DNA of 64,000 nt from SFLA01 sp964485815 (GCA_964485815.1 CAZAJX010000004.1:1-64000); one strand, 5' to 3'. Counted from the first letter of the stretch, positions 53,358 through 62,707 are shown. A program made the numbers and translations. The notes: generated by a model not told the origin, from the sequence alone.

Positions 53358-54443
53358 ATGCAAAAGAATATAGCCGTTATCCGCGGCGACGGTATCGGTC
53401 CGGAAATAGTCGATCAGGCATTAAACGTGCTTAATAAGATCGGCGAGCTTTACGGTCATACCTTTAAATATAAAGATGTGGATATGGGCGGATGCGCCAT
53501 AGATAAGTGGGGAGATCCGCTTCCCGCAGAAATGCTTGATAAATGCGTTAATTCCGACAGCGTGCTTTTAGGTGCCGTCGGCGGTCCCAAGTGGAACGAT
53601 GTCCCGGGAAATATGCGTCCCGAAAAAGGACTTTTAAGACTCCGTGCGGGAATGGGCGTTTACAGCAACAACCGCCCTGCAAAGATATGGCGCCAGCTTG
53701 CAAGCGCATCGCCTTTGAAAGAATCTATCGTAAACAAAGGTATAGATTTTATCATAGTACGCGAGCTTATCGGCGGAATATATTTCGGCAAGCATCAAAC
53801 CGAAACAGTAGACGGAGAAAAAGTAGCAATAGACGAGCTTAAATATTCCGAAAGCGAGATCGAGCGTATCGGCAGGATCGGTTTTGAAACCGCTATGAAG
53901 CGTGGTAAAAAGCTTTGCTCTGTGGAAAAGAGCAACGTTCTGGATTCCAGCCGACTGTGGAAGTCAGTTATGCACCGTCTTGCCGCCGAATATCCCGAAG
54001 TTGAGCTTACCGATATGCTGGTGGACAATTGCGCAATGCAGATAGTTAAAGATCCTTCTCAGTTTGACGTTGTTGTTACCGAGAATATGTTCGGAGATAT
54101 ACTGTCCGATGAAGCTTCTATGATCACAGGTTCTATCGGAATGATTCCTTCTTCCAGCTTGGGAGCAACCAAGTGCGGTTTATACGAGCCCATTCACGGT
54201 TCTGCGCCCGATATTGCGGGAACGGATAAAGCAAACCCCATCGGAACCATACTTTCCGCAGCAATGATGTTTCGTTTCAGCTTCGATATGAGCGAGGAAG
54301 CGGATGCAATAGAAGATGCGGTTTCCGCAGTGCTTGATGCGGGATACAGAACAGGGGATATTTTCTCTTCCGACGAAGGTCTTACTCTCGTCGGTTGCAA
54401 AGAGATGGGTAGACTTATTACAGAAAATATACGGAAAGGATAA
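53358..54443 (+). CDS. leuB: 3-isopropylmalate dehydrogenase
   Basis: LeuB oxidises and decarboxylates 3-isopropylmalate with NAD+. The 361-residue protein has IAVIRGDGIGPEIVDQ, VGGPKW, LRLRAGMGVYSNNRPA and RELIGGIYFG. The conserved metal region VTENMFGDILSDEASMITGS and EPIHGSAPDIAGTDKANPIG complete the fold. It completes leucine synthesis in this operon, with IlvE supplying the transamination. Confidence 0.97.
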   Translation: MQKNIAVIRGDGIGPEIVDQALNVLNKIGELYGHTFKYKDVDMGGCAIDKWGDPLPAEMLDKCVNSDSVLLGAVGGPKWNDVPGNMRPEKGLLRLRAGMGVYSNNRPAKIWRQLASASPLKESIVNKGIDFIIVRELIGGIYFGKHQTETVDGEKVAIDELKYSESEIERIGRIGFETAMKRGKKLCSVEKSNVLDSSRLWKSVMHRLAAEYPEVELTDMLVDNCAMQIVKDPSQFDVVVTENMFGDILSDEASMITGSIGMIPSSSLGATKCGLYEPIHGSAPDIAGTDKANPIGTILSAAMMFRFSFDMSEEADAIEDAVSAVLDAGYRTGDIFSSDEGLTLVGCKEMGRLITENIRKG

Positions 54444-54448
54444 CACGA

Positions 54449-56116
54449 ATGTTACTTTCAGGAGCAGATATAATCGTTCGCACGTTGATAGAGCAGGGAT
54501 GCGACGTTGTTTTCGGATACCCCGGCGGACAGATAATCAACGTGTACGATTCATTATATAAATACAGCGATGAGCTTAAACACGTGCTTACCGCTCACGA
54601 ACAGGGTGCCGCCCATGCGGCTGACGGATACGCTCGCGCCACGGGTAAGGTAGGTGTTGTAATCGCAACCTCAGGTCCCGGTGCAACCAATCTTGTTACC
54701 GGTATCGCAACAGCTTATATTGATTCCGTTCCTCTCGTTGCCATAACGGGTAACGTTCCCAATTCGGTTATCGGTACGGATGGATTTCAGGAAATAGATA
54801 TTACGGGTATAACCCTTCCTATTACCAAGCACAACTATTTCGTTGGAAGTATAGAAGACCTTGCGGATACCATCCGTGAGGCATTCAGAATAGCTTCCTC
54901 GGGAAGACCGGGTCCCGTACTTATCGATGTACCCAAGGACGTTCAGATTGCCAAATACAAGTACGAGCCTATGCCTAAGGTGGAAAAGGACGTTAAAAAC
55001 GCCGCAAAGGATATTCGCATACAGCAGGCGGCTGAATGTATAAATAACGCAGAAAAGCCTTTTATATATTTCGGCGGCGGTCTTATCTCCGGCGATGCCC
55101 GTGAAGAGGTGCTTGAGCTGGCTGAGCTTATAGACGCACCCATCGGCTGTTCTATGATGGGTATATCAGGCGTTCCCACAGATCATCCCCGCTTTTTGGG
55201 TATGCAGGGTATGCACGGTCATTACGCTTGCTCAATGTCCATGCACAACGCGGATTGCATTATAGCTTTGGGCGCAAGATTTAACGATCGAGTTACCGGC
55301 AACCGTGCGAAGTTCGCAAAAAAAGCAAAGATCGTTCATATCGATATCGACGGAGCAGAGCTTTCAAAAACAGTAGAGCCTACCCACGGTCTTCGCGGCG
55401 ACGTAAAGCTTACTCTTCAAAAGCTCATTCCTTTGCTTAATAAGGCTGTCCGTCCCGAATGGCAGGCTATTGTTGATCGGTTCAAAGCCGATGAAGCCGC
55501 AGGGCTTGATTCCAGAGAGGGAATGACTCCCAGAAACGTTATAAATACCCTTAACAAATATCTTGATGCGGATACTCCCGTTGCAACCGACGTTGGACAG
55601 CATCAGATGTGGTCAGCACAATATCTTAAATTCACCAACAGCCGCAGATTTATTTCCAGCGGCGGTCTGGGAACTATGGGCTTCGGTCTTGGTGCGGCTA
55701 TCGGCGCACAGCTGGGTTCAAAGCAAAGAAGTGTCCTCGTTACAGGCGACGGAAGCTTCGGTATGTGCCTTAACGAAATGGCAACGGCTGTAAGCGAGAA
55801 TTTGCCTGTGGTTATTCTTATAATGAACAACGGCGTACTTGGTATGGTTCGCCAGTGGCAGACCTTGTTCTTTGATAAACATTATTCCAACACCGTACTT
55901 GACAGACAGACTGATTTCGTCAAGCTTGCGGAGGCGTTCGGCGCAAAAGCAAGCCGCGCTTTGACTTTGGATGAGTTGGACAATGCTCTTGCGGAGGCTT
56001 TCAGCCATAACGGACCTTATCTTATCGATTGCGCTATCGATAAAGACGAGTTTGTGCTTCCCATGCTTCCTCCCGGCGGCTCTATGGACGATATTATTGT
56101 AAAGATAGGAGACTGA
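54449..56116 (+). CDS. ilvB: Acetolactate synthase large subunit
   Basis: IlvB is the TPP- and FAD-dependent catalytic subunit that makes acetolactate or acetohydroxybutyrate. The 555-residue protein has the catalytic Glu in TAHEQGAAHAADGYARA, the central FAD-binding domain (LGARFNDRVTGN) and the TPP motif VTGDGSFGMCLNEMATA. The C-terminal DEFVLPMLPPGGSMDDI is typical of biosynthetic AHAS. leuB ends 5 bases upstream; ilvN starts 2 bases after its stop. Confidence 0.97.
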   Translation: MLLSGADIIVRTLIEQGCDVVFGYPGGQIINVYDSLYKYSDELKHVLTAHEQGAAHAADGYARATGKVGVVIATSGPGATNLVTGIATAYIDSVPLVAITGNVPNSVIGTDGFQEIDITGITLPITKHNYFVGSIEDLADTIREAFRIASSGRPGPVLIDVPKDVQIAKYKYEPMPKVEKDVKNAAKDIRIQQAAECINNAEKPFIYFGGGLISGDAREEVLELAELIDAPIGCSMMGISGVPTDHPRFLGMQGMHGHYACSMSMHNADCIIALGARFNDRVTGNRAKFAKKAKIVHIDIDGAELSKTVEPTHGLRGDVKLTLQKLIPLLNKAVRPEWQAIVDRFKADEAAGLDSREGMTPRNVINTLNKYLDADTPVATDVGQHQMWSAQYLKFTNSRRFISSGGLGTMGFGLGAAIGAQLGSKQRSVLVTGDGSFGMCLNEMATAVSENLPVVILIMNNGVLGMVRQWQTLFFDKHYSNTVLDRQTDFVKLAEAFGAKASRALTLDELDNALAEAFSHNGPYLIDCAIDKDEFVLPMLPPGGSMDDIIVKIGD

Positions 56117-56118
56117 TT

Positions 56119-56628
56119 ATGGATAACAGATTTACAGTTGCAATTCTTGTTAACAACCAATTCGGTGTCCTTAACCGTGTTACAAGTATGTTCCGCCGCA
56201 GACAGTTCAATATAAGCGCACTTACGGTGAGTGAAACGGAATCAGCAAAATATTCCCGTATCACCGTGCTTTCCGAGGGTGACGAGATAAGCAAACAACA
56301 GCTTATAAATCAGCTTTACAAGCTTCCCGACGTTTGCTCTATTGTTGAGCTTAACCCTGCGGAAACCGTAAGCAGAGAGCTTTTGCTTGTAAAGTTAGCC
56401 AACGATCCCGAAACGAGAAACGACGTTCGCGCCGCTGTTGACGCGTTTGAGGGTAAGATAGTTGACTACACCCGTGAAACCACAATGATACAAATGGTAG
56501 GGGATAGCCACAAAATTGATGCTTTCATCAACCTTTTACGCGATTACGAGATCCTTGAGATCTGCCGTACGGGAGCCGCATCTCTTGAACGGGGCGACAC
56601 AACCATTCGAAAAATTACAAATCTTTAA
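56119..56628 (+). CDS. ilvN: Acetolactate synthase small (regulatory) subunit
   Basis: This subunit stimulates IlvB and confers feedback inhibition by valine. The 169-residue protein has an N-terminal ACT domain (AILVNNQFGVLNRVTSMFRR) and the C-terminal ALS_ss_C domain (LVKLANDPETRNDVRAAVDA, then EICRTGAASLERG). It follows ilvB directly and precedes ilvC by 24 bases. Confidence 0.96.
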   Translation: MDNRFTVAILVNNQFGVLNRVTSMFRRRQFNISALTVSETESAKYSRITVLSEGDEISKQQLINQLYKLPDVCSIVELNPAETVSRELLLVKLANDPETRNDVRAAVDAFEGKIVDYTRETTMIQMVGDSHKIDAFINLLRDYEILEICRTGAASLERGDTTIRKITNL

Positions 56629-56652
56629 TATATAAAAAAGAGGTAAACAGTT

Positions 56653-57669
56653 ATGAATAGAATTTTTTATCAGCAGGATTGCGATCTTCAGAAATTAAAC
56701 GGCAAGACCGTTGCTATTATCGGCTACGGTTCTCAGGGCCACGCACACGCACTTAACCTTAAGGACAGCGGTGTTAACGTTATCGTAGGTCTTTATAACG
56801 GCAGCAAGAGCTGGGCAAAAGCAGAAGCTCAGGGTCTTACCGTTATGACAGCGGCAGATGCAGCAAAAGCAGCCGATATCATTATGATCCTTATCAACGA
56901 TGAAAAGCAGGCAAAGCTTTACAAAGAAAGCATCGAACCCAATCTTACCGAAGGAAAGACCTTGGCATTTGCTCACGGCTTTAACATTCACTTCGGCTGT
57001 ATCAAGCCTCCCAAGAACGTAAATGTTATTATGGTTGCGCCCAAGGGTCCCGGTCACACCGTAAGAAGCGAATATCAGGCAGGTAAGGGTGTTCCTTGTC
57101 TTATCGCTGTTGAGCAGGATGCTACCGGCGATGCGCTTGAGATCGGTCTTGCATACGCTCTCGGTATCGGCGGCGCACGTGCAGGCGTACTTGAAACCAA
57201 CTTCCGTACAGAAACCGAAACCGACCTTTTCGGTGAGCAGGCAGTTCTTTGCGGTGGTGTTTGCGCACTTATGCAGGCAGGCTTTGAAACTCTCGTTGAA
57301 GCAGGTTATGACCCCAGAAACGCTTATTTTGAATGTATCCACGAAATGAAGCTGATCGTTGACCTTATCTACCAGAGCGGCTTCTCCGGAATGAGATATT
57401 CTATCTCCAATACCGCTGAATACGGCGATTACATCACCGGTCCCAAGATCATTACCGAAGACACCAAGAAGGCTATGAAGAAGGTACTTAAGGACATTCA
57501 GGACGGTACCTTTGCAAAAGACTTCCTGCTTGATATGTCCGATGCAGGCTCTCAGGTACACTTCAATGCTATGCGTAAGCTGGCTTCCGAGCATCCTTCC
57601 GAAATCGTCGGCGAAGATATCCGCAAGCTTTACAGCTGGAGCGACGAAGACAAGCTTATTAATAACTAA
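56653..57669 (+). CDS. ilvC: Ketol-acid reductoisomerase
   Basis: IlvC isomerises and reduces acetohydroxy acids with NAD(P)H and Mg2+. The 338-residue protein is the class I form. It has the Rossmann GYGSQGHAHALNLKDSGVNV, the catalytic-domain segments FAHGFNIHFG and EVGFETLVEAGY-like (MQAGFETLVEAGYDPRNAYF), and FECIHEMKLIVDL. AAGAGG precedes the ATG. A hairpin lies in the gap before ilvD. Confidence 0.97.
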   Translation: MNRIFYQQDCDLQKLNGKTVAIIGYGSQGHAHALNLKDSGVNVIVGLYNGSKSWAKAEAQGLTVMTAADAAKAADIIMILINDEKQAKLYKESIEPNLTEGKTLAFAHGFNIHFGCIKPPKNVNVIMVAPKGPGHTVRSEYQAGKGVPCLIAVEQDATGDALEIGLAYALGIGGARAGVLETNFRTETETDLFGEQAVLCGGVCALMQAGFETLVEAGYDPRNAYFECIHEMKLIVDLIYQSGFSGMRYSISNTAEYGDYITGPKIITEDTKKAMKKVLKDIQDGTFAKDFLLDMSDAGSQVHFNAMRKLASEHPSEIVGEDIRKLYSWSDEDKLINN

Positions 57670-57680
57670 TCATTTTAAAT

Positions 57681-57719
57681 ATCCCCGGAGAGTGCTTTTC
57701 TCTCCGGGATTTCCCATTT
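57681..57719 (+). terminator. Hairpin between ilvC and ilvD, probable partial terminator
   Basis: An 11-bp GC-rich stem (57681-57692 with 57700-57710, one bulged C) has a 7-nt loop. The following tail (TTTCCCATTTA) is only moderately T-rich, so it may lower ilvD expression or stabilise the upstream mRNA and may not end transcription fully. No promoter for ilvD is seen after it. Confidence 0.5.
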
Positions 57720-57739
57720 AGATAAAAAGAGGAATTAAT

Positions 57740-59389
57740 ATGGAAAAAATTATAAAAGGCGCAGGCAACGCTCCCCACAGATCACTTTATCACGCTTTGG
57801 GAATGACAAACGAAGAGCTTGATAAGCCTATGATCGGTATAGTAAGCTCGTATAACGAGATCGTGCCCGGACATATGAATCTTGATAAGATCGTCGAAGC
57901 GGTGCGTATCGGCGTGGCAATGGCAGGCGGAAATCCCGTTGTATTTCCCGCTATCGCCGTATGCGACGGTATAGCAATGGGACACGAGGGTATGAAATAC
58001 TCTCTCGTTACTCGTGATCTTATTGCGGATTCTACGGAAGCAATGGTTCGCGCTCACGGATTTGATGCTCTCGTTATGGTTCCCAACTGTGATAAAAACG
58101 TTCCCGGTCTGCTTATGGCTGCGGCACGTCTTAATATACCCACTGTTTTTGTTAGCGGCGGTCCTATGCTTGCAGGCAGAGTAGGCGGCAAAAAGCGCAG
58201 CCTTTCCAGTATGTTTGAGGCTGTGGGACAGTATAACGCAGGTAAAATAGGCGAATGTGAGCTTGAAGAATTTGAATGTAAGGTTTGTCCTACCTGCGGT
58301 TCCTGCTCGGGGATGTATACAGCAAACTCAATGAACTGTCTTACCGAAGTTCTCGGAATGGGACTTAAAGGCAACGGTACTATTCCCGCAGTATATTCTG
58401 CCCGCATCGAGCTGGCAAAGCACGCAGGTATGGCAGTTATGGAAATGCTTGAAAAGAATATCCGTCCTCTGGATATTATGACAGAAAAAGCATTTATGAA
58501 CGCCCTTGCAGTTGATATGGCTTTGGGTTGCTCTACCAACAGTATGCTTCATCTTCCCGCTATTGCTCACGAATGCGGAATAGATATCGATCTTGATATT
58601 GCCAACGGTATAAGTGCGAAAACTCCCAACCTTTGCCACCTTGCTCCCGCAGGTCCTACCTATATGGAAGATCTTAACGAAGCGGGCGGTGTTTACGCTG
58701 TTATGAACGAGCTTACAAAGAAAGATCTCCTTTATACGGATTGCATTACCGTAACCGGTAAAACGGTGGGCGAAAATATCGCAAACTGTGTTAATCTCGA
58801 TCCCGAGGTTATCCGTCCCGTTGAAGCACCTTTCAGCGGAACGGGCGGCATAGCTGTACTTAAAGGTAACCTCGCACCCGAAGGTAGTGTTGTAAAGCGT
58901 TCTGCTGTTCTTCCCGAAATGCTGGTACACGAAGGTCCTGCCCGTGTGTTTGAATGTGAAGAGGACGCTCAGGCGGCTATTGATGCCGGCAAGATAAACC
59001 CGGGTGATGTTGTGGTTATCCGTTACGAAGGCCCCAAGGGCGGTCCCGGTATGCGTGAAATGCTTAATCCCACCTCTGCAATTATGGGTATGGGACTGGG
59101 CAATTCCGTTGCTCTTATTACTGACGGACGCTTCAGCGGCGCTACAAGAGGCGCGTGTATCGGCCACGTTTCTCCCGAAGCAGCTTCGGGCGGTGCTATC
59201 GGTATCGTAAAAGAGGGCGATATTATCAGCATAAATATTCCTGAAAATACTCTTGAACTTAAGATAAGTGATGAGGAATTTGCTTCCCGTATGGCAGCCT
59301 TTGTTCCCAAGACAAAGCCTCTCTCCGGTTATCTCAAACGCTATGCCGCATTGGTTTCCAGCGGTGCGAAAGGTGCGATACTTAACTGA
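57740..59389 (+). CDS. ilvD: Dihydroxy-acid dehydratase
   Basis: IlvD dehydrates the dihydroxy acids to the 2-keto acids of valine and isoleucine using an iron-sulfur cluster. The 549-residue protein has VPNCDKNVPGLLMAAARLN with one cluster Cys and CPTCGSCSGMYTANSMNCLTE-type segment with the second (shown here as CPTCGSCSGMYTANSMNC). GCSTNSMLHLPAI and GRFSGATRGACIGHVSPEA are present. It is the last biosynthetic gene of the operon. The next gene starts within its stop codon. Confidence 0.97.
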   Translation: MEKIIKGAGNAPHRSLYHALGMTNEELDKPMIGIVSSYNEIVPGHMNLDKIVEAVRIGVAMAGGNPVVFPAIAVCDGIAMGHEGMKYSLVTRDLIADSTEAMVRAHGFDALVMVPNCDKNVPGLLMAAARLNIPTVFVSGGPMLAGRVGGKKRSLSSMFEAVGQYNAGKIGECELEEFECKVCPTCGSCSGMYTANSMNCLTEVLGMGLKGNGTIPAVYSARIELAKHAGMAVMEMLEKNIRPLDIMTEKAFMNALAVDMALGCSTNSMLHLPAIAHECGIDIDLDIANGISAKTPNLCHLAPAGPTYMEDLNEAGGVYAVMNELTKKDLLYTDCITVTGKTVGENIANCVNLDPEVIRPVEAPFSGTGGIAVLKGNLAPEGSVVKRSAVLPEMLVHEGPARVFECEEDAQAAIDAGKINPGDVVVIRYEGPKGGPGMREMLNPTSAIMGMGLGNSVALITDGRFSGATRGACIGHVSPEAASGGAIGIVKEGDIISINIPENTLELKISDEEFASRMAAFVPKTKPLSGYLKRYAALVSSGAKGAILN

Positions 59390-60582
59390 TGAGCGCAGTA
59401 AATTTAAAGGAAATATATACAAATCTGCTTTCTCTTGCAGTATTTCCCGGATTGCTGGAGGACAGCGTTATCTGCGCGCTGTGTGATTTTCTTTGCACGG
59501 AAGATAACGTAGATGACCGCGTTTCCGAGTATTCGAATTTCGTGTCAAAGGTGTTTTCTTGCAGAAATTCTTTTGCTTGCCATTTGCAAAACATTGTAAA
59601 TGACGACGAGAACGTGTATATACGTACCATCAGCGCAGGGAAGATACCCTCTAAGGCTTTGGAAAACGCCGTAACGGCAGAACTCGGTATTCTTCAAAGA
59701 GTTTCCGAAATTACTCCCGAAATGCTTAAAGAGGTTATCGATTACCACGGTTATCTTCCCGAATTTGATGTGGAATCTGTAGACATCCCGGGCGAATACA
59801 GATATCGTTGTGAAAATGTAAACAGATTCGGTTACGGCATTTACTCAAAATATAAAATGTTTTATCTGGATGATGACCGACATATCGTTCCCGTTAAAAA
59901 TCCCGATAGCATCTCCCTTTCCGAGCTTGTGGATTATAAAAACGAGCAAAAGGTTATTTTGCAAAACACGTTAGCTCTTCTTGAAGGAAAGCCTGCAGCC
60001 AATATTTTGCTTACCGGTGATGCCGGCACAGGCAAATCCTCCACCATAAAGGCAGTTGCTAACGAGCTGTACGAAAAAGGTTTGCGTATTCTTGAAGTGC
60101 GCAAGGAACAGCTTTACGCACTTCCCGAGATTTTGGATCAATTAAGCGAAAATCCCTTGAAGTTTATTATTTTCGTTGACGATCTCTCCTTCCGTGAGGA
60201 TGACGATAATTTCGGCGCGCTTAAAGCCATACTCGAAGGAAGCGTTTCCGCACGGTCTGGCAACGTGGTGATATATGCCACCAGCAACCGCCGCCATCTG
60301 GTTAAGGAAACCTTCTCGGGCAGAGAGGGGGACGATGTTCACCGTAACGATACTATGCAGGAGATACTTTCTCTTTCCGCACGTTTCGGCATTCACCTTT
60401 CCTTTTATAAGCCCAATAAGGAAACCTATCTGCACATCGTTATCCACCTTGCCGAGGAAAAAGGCATTTCAATGCCCAAAGACGAAATGTACGTTCTTGC
60501 AGAGCGCTTTGCGCTGGAAAAGGGCGGTAGAAGCGCAAGAGCGGCAAAACAGTTTGTGGATAGCCTTATTACAAAACAATAG
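59389..60582 (+). CDS. DUF815 family AAA+ ATPase
   Basis: The 397-residue protein has an N-terminal helical region of about 180 residues, Walker A GDAGTGKSS (residues 210-218) and Walker B FIIFVDDLSF (259-268). Then come ATSNRRHLVKE with the sensor 1 Asn and a C-terminal lid (EKGGRSARAAKQFVDSL). The segment EGSVSARSGNVVIYATSNRR is characteristic of DUF815 proteins, which resemble DnaA/ISTB-like AAA+ ATPases; their role is unknown. The ATG at 59389 lies in the last base of the ilvD stop, so it is translated from the BCAA mRNA. A strong terminator follows. I see no functional reason for the linkage. Confidence 0.88.
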   Translation: MSAVNLKEIYTNLLSLAVFPGLLEDSVICALCDFLCTEDNVDDRVSEYSNFVSKVFSCRNSFACHLQNIVNDDENVYIRTISAGKIPSKALENAVTAELGILQRVSEITPEMLKEVIDYHGYLPEFDVESVDIPGEYRYRCENVNRFGYGIYSKYKMFYLDDDRHIVPVKNPDSISLSELVDYKNEQKVILQNTLALLEGKPAANILLTGDAGTGKSSTIKAVANELYEKGLRILEVRKEQLYALPEILDQLSENPLKFIIFVDDLSFREDDDNFGALKAILEGSVSARSGNVVIYATSNRRHLVKETFSGREGDDVHRNDTMQEILSLSARFGIHLSFYKPNKETYLHIVIHLAEEKGISMPKDEMYVLAERFALEKGGRSARAAKQFVDSLITKQ

Positions 60583-60588
60583 TTTTAA

Positions 60589-60628
60589 AAAGCTTTTCTG
60601 TGGTTGTGCGGAAAAGCTTTATTTTTTA
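60589..60628 (+). terminator. Terminator of the ilv-leu operon and DUF815 gene
   Basis: A 10-bp perfect stem (60589-60598 with 60611-60620) is followed by T-rich sequence from 60622. It closes the roughly 12.4 kb unit begun at 48179. Confidence 0.75.
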
Positions 60629-60639
60629 TGTCATAGGTA

Positions 60640-60668
60640 TTGAAACCGTAATATGTTAATGATATAAT
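60640..60668 (+). promoter_or_regulatory. Promoter of the PH-like membrane protein gene
   Basis: TTGAAA (60640-60645), a 17-bp spacer and TATAAT (60663-60668). The leader is short, about 17 bases, before the ATG at 60692. Confidence 0.65.
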
Positions 60669-60691
60669 ATAAAACGAAAGGTGGGTTGAAA

Positions 60692-61378
60692 ATGGACCGA
60701 AATAATGAAAAAATAACATATACCACGTTTAAACATGATTTAATGCTTTCCGTTATTTTCGGAATATCCGTTACTTTTTTAATAGCATTCGCCTCTCTTA
60801 TGCTGTACGTTGCGATTGTTATATTACCCGAAGAGATAACCTTTGCTCCGGGTAGAATCGCCCTCGCGTTCGGCACGGTTTTTGTGGGAATTTTCCTTTT
60901 GATCGTTGTTATAGTTACCGGATGGCAGTTCGTTTCTCACTGTGGTTTGTTCAGGACAGATTATATATTCGATACCGATGGAATACACGCAAAAGGTCTG
61001 TTTAAAAGACAATTTATGCCCTGGTCCAAGGTAAAGGATTTTGGTTTTTCCTACGTTATGTACAAACGGGAGTATAGACGTTATTCCCGCTATTCGAGAG
61101 GTAAATGGTTAATAAAAACCGGCAGAATTTATAAAGTCTATTTTTCCGATACAGCGTGCAAATCATTGCCCAATGCGCAAAAAGAGCTTAAAGGAAAGCT
61201 TATTAATTTTTACATAGAGTTTCCTTTATCCACTCCTGCTGTAGAAAACTATCAAGGTATGACGTGGGTGCGTGATTTTATTGAATACGCAGAAAACAAA
61301 ACGGAAATTAAAGCCCACGTTCCGGGATACGTTCATCCTTTTTTATATCCCGAGAGAGTTAATGACATTACCGAATAA
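60692..61378 (+). CDS. Membrane protein with a PH-like (YcxB-type) domain, function unknown
   Basis: The 228-residue protein has two membrane segments (about residues 19-47 and 57-80) followed by a soluble domain. The pattern YIFDTDGIHAKGLFKRQFMPWSKVKDFGFS is that of bacterial PH-like domains after a pair of helices, shown here by its core GLFKRQFMPWSKVKDFG. A very basic, Tyr-rich loop (KREYRRYSRYSRGK) follows near residue 127. AAAGGTGG precedes the start; ATG 60692 has better spacing than TTG 60686. No function can be assigned. The next gene follows after 14 bases and is probably co-transcribed. Confidence 0.78.
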   Translation: MDRNNEKITYTTFKHDLMLSVIFGISVTFLIAFASLMLYVAIVILPEEITFAPGRIALAFGTVFVGIFLLIVVIVTGWQFVSHCGLFRTDYIFDTDGIHAKGLFKRQFMPWSKVKDFGFSYVMYKREYRRYSRYSRGKWLIKTGRIYKVYFSDTACKSLPNAQKELKGKLINFYIEFPLSTPAVENYQGMTWVRDFIEYAENKTEIKAHVPGYVHPFLYPERVNDITE

Positions 61379-61392
61379 AGGACGAATTTGTT

Positions 61393-62667
61393 TTGACTAA
61401 TAAAAAGATTCTCTATTTTATAATTGCCGCGCTGTTTGTTTTTGCAGCAGCGCTTACCATTATATTCGTTTTTCCTGAAAAGGAAGAAAATTCAAAAGCA
61501 GAATCGGATTTTTCACAAACACCGGAGGTAAGCGAAATTTCCCGGGAAATCAGCGAAGATAGCGCAGTTGATGTTTCCGATACCGTTTCGGTGGATATAT
61601 CCGAAGAGATATCCGAAGAAATTTCCGAAGAAGAATCCGCTTTACCCGAGGTTTCTTTTGTTCCCTCCGTTTCCGATGATGTCAGCGAACCCGCCGAAGA
61701 GTCTTCTTCACTGCCCGATGAGGAAACAAGCATTTTAGATGAAGTTTCCGAAGAACCCGCGCAAACTATTACAGTTCCTCAAATTACCGTACCCGAACCT
61801 CCCGATACAGCTTGGGATGGCAGCGTAGCGACTGCTTTTGAACAGGGAAGCGGTACACAAACAGATCCGTTTGTTATCGCCACTCCCGCACAGCTTGCGT
61901 TTTTCCGTGATACCGTCAACAACGGTAATGAGTATACAGATCAATATATTTCTCTTTCGGCAAGTATCTGCTTATCGGATATGGACATTGATGAAATACC
62001 AGATGAAAGCGAGGCTTTTTGGAAAGGTATCGGCACAGATAAGCATCCCTTCGGAGGCACTTTCGATGGAAACGGATACGCTGTCTACGGCATTTACGGC
62101 GATGGACTCTTCGGAACGATACAAGGCAGTGTAAAAAACGTAATTATCGTAAATTCTTATATAACCTCAGGCGGCGCGATTGCGAAAACTGCAAGCAAAA
62201 ACTATAATTTTCCCGATAATCCCACGGTTATTTCGGGCTGTGCGGTTTACGATACTGTTGTTCTCGGAAACGGCGGTGTGATCGGCTACGCAGGGGGATA
62301 TAATATCGAAAATTGCATAAACACCGCTACCGTCAAAGGAAACGGATCTTGGGTTGGCGGTATTGCAGGTGAATTTGCCATGGGCACTATGAAGGATTGC
62401 TTTAACCTCGGCAGTATTTCCGCAGATACTGTATGCGGCGGTATCGTCGGCAATGCTTTTAACAGCAGCTTTAACGAATGTTATAATGTCGGAGAGGTTA
62501 AGGGTGTGAATTTCAGCGGCGGCATTGCGGCTGTTGATTATGACAGCACCTTTTCCTCCTGCAGATATTTGAATACTTCGGCAGAGTACGCTTTGAAAAC
62601 AGGCGACGGTACTGCGTTGACTACAACAAACGGTATTTTTGTCTTCACCTCTGATGATATTGGTTAA
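61393..62667 (+). CDS. Membrane-anchored surface protein with acidic stalk and GLUG-like repeats
   Basis: The 424-residue protein has one N-terminal membrane segment (about residues 5-27) with no lipobox or sortase motif. Residues 32-140 are a low-complexity stalk of Ser, Glu, Asp, Val and Pro, including repeated SEEI units. From about residue 150 to the end lies a repeat domain: GTQTDPFVIATPAQLAFF is typical of the start of GLUG-bearing adhesin-like domains, and turns such as GGVIGYAGGYNIENCINTA and VGGIAGEFAMGTMKDCFNL recur, suggesting a beta-helix. The start is TTG at 61393. It probably sits outside the cell on a stalk; the ligand is unknown. A terminator follows the stop. Confidence 0.82.
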   Translation: MTNKKILYFIIAALFVFAAALTIIFVFPEKEENSKAESDFSQTPEVSEISREISEDSAVDVSDTVSVDISEEISEEISEEESALPEVSFVPSVSDDVSEPAEESSSLPDEETSILDEVSEEPAQTITVPQITVPEPPDTAWDGSVATAFEQGSGTQTDPFVIATPAQLAFFRDTVNNGNEYTDQYISLSASICLSDMDIDEIPDESEAFWKGIGTDKHPFGGTFDGNGYAVYGIYGDGLFGTIQGSVKNVIIVNSYITSGGAIAKTASKNYNFPDNPTVISGCAVYDTVVLGNGGVIGYAGGYNIENCINTATVKGNGSWVGGIAGEFAMGTMKDCFNLGSISADTVCGGIVGNAFNSSFNECYNVGEVKGVNFSGGIAAVDYDSTFSSCRYLNTSAEYALKTGDGTALTTTNGIFVFTSDDIG

Positions 62668-62699
62668 ATACGGCAGATAAATCTGCCGTTTAATTTTTG
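62664..62699 (+). terminator. Terminator of the surface-protein gene
   Basis: ACGGCAG (62670-62676) pairs with CTGCCGT (62683-62689) over a 6-nt loop, followed by TTAATTTTT. It begins at the stop codon. Confidence 0.75.
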
Positions 62700-62707
62700 T
62701 CCGTGGG

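Noticed and set aside
58328..59422. 364-codon open frame opposite ilvD
   Set aside because: Same shadow effect; the Cys- and His-rich translation is a by-product of the ilvD codons.
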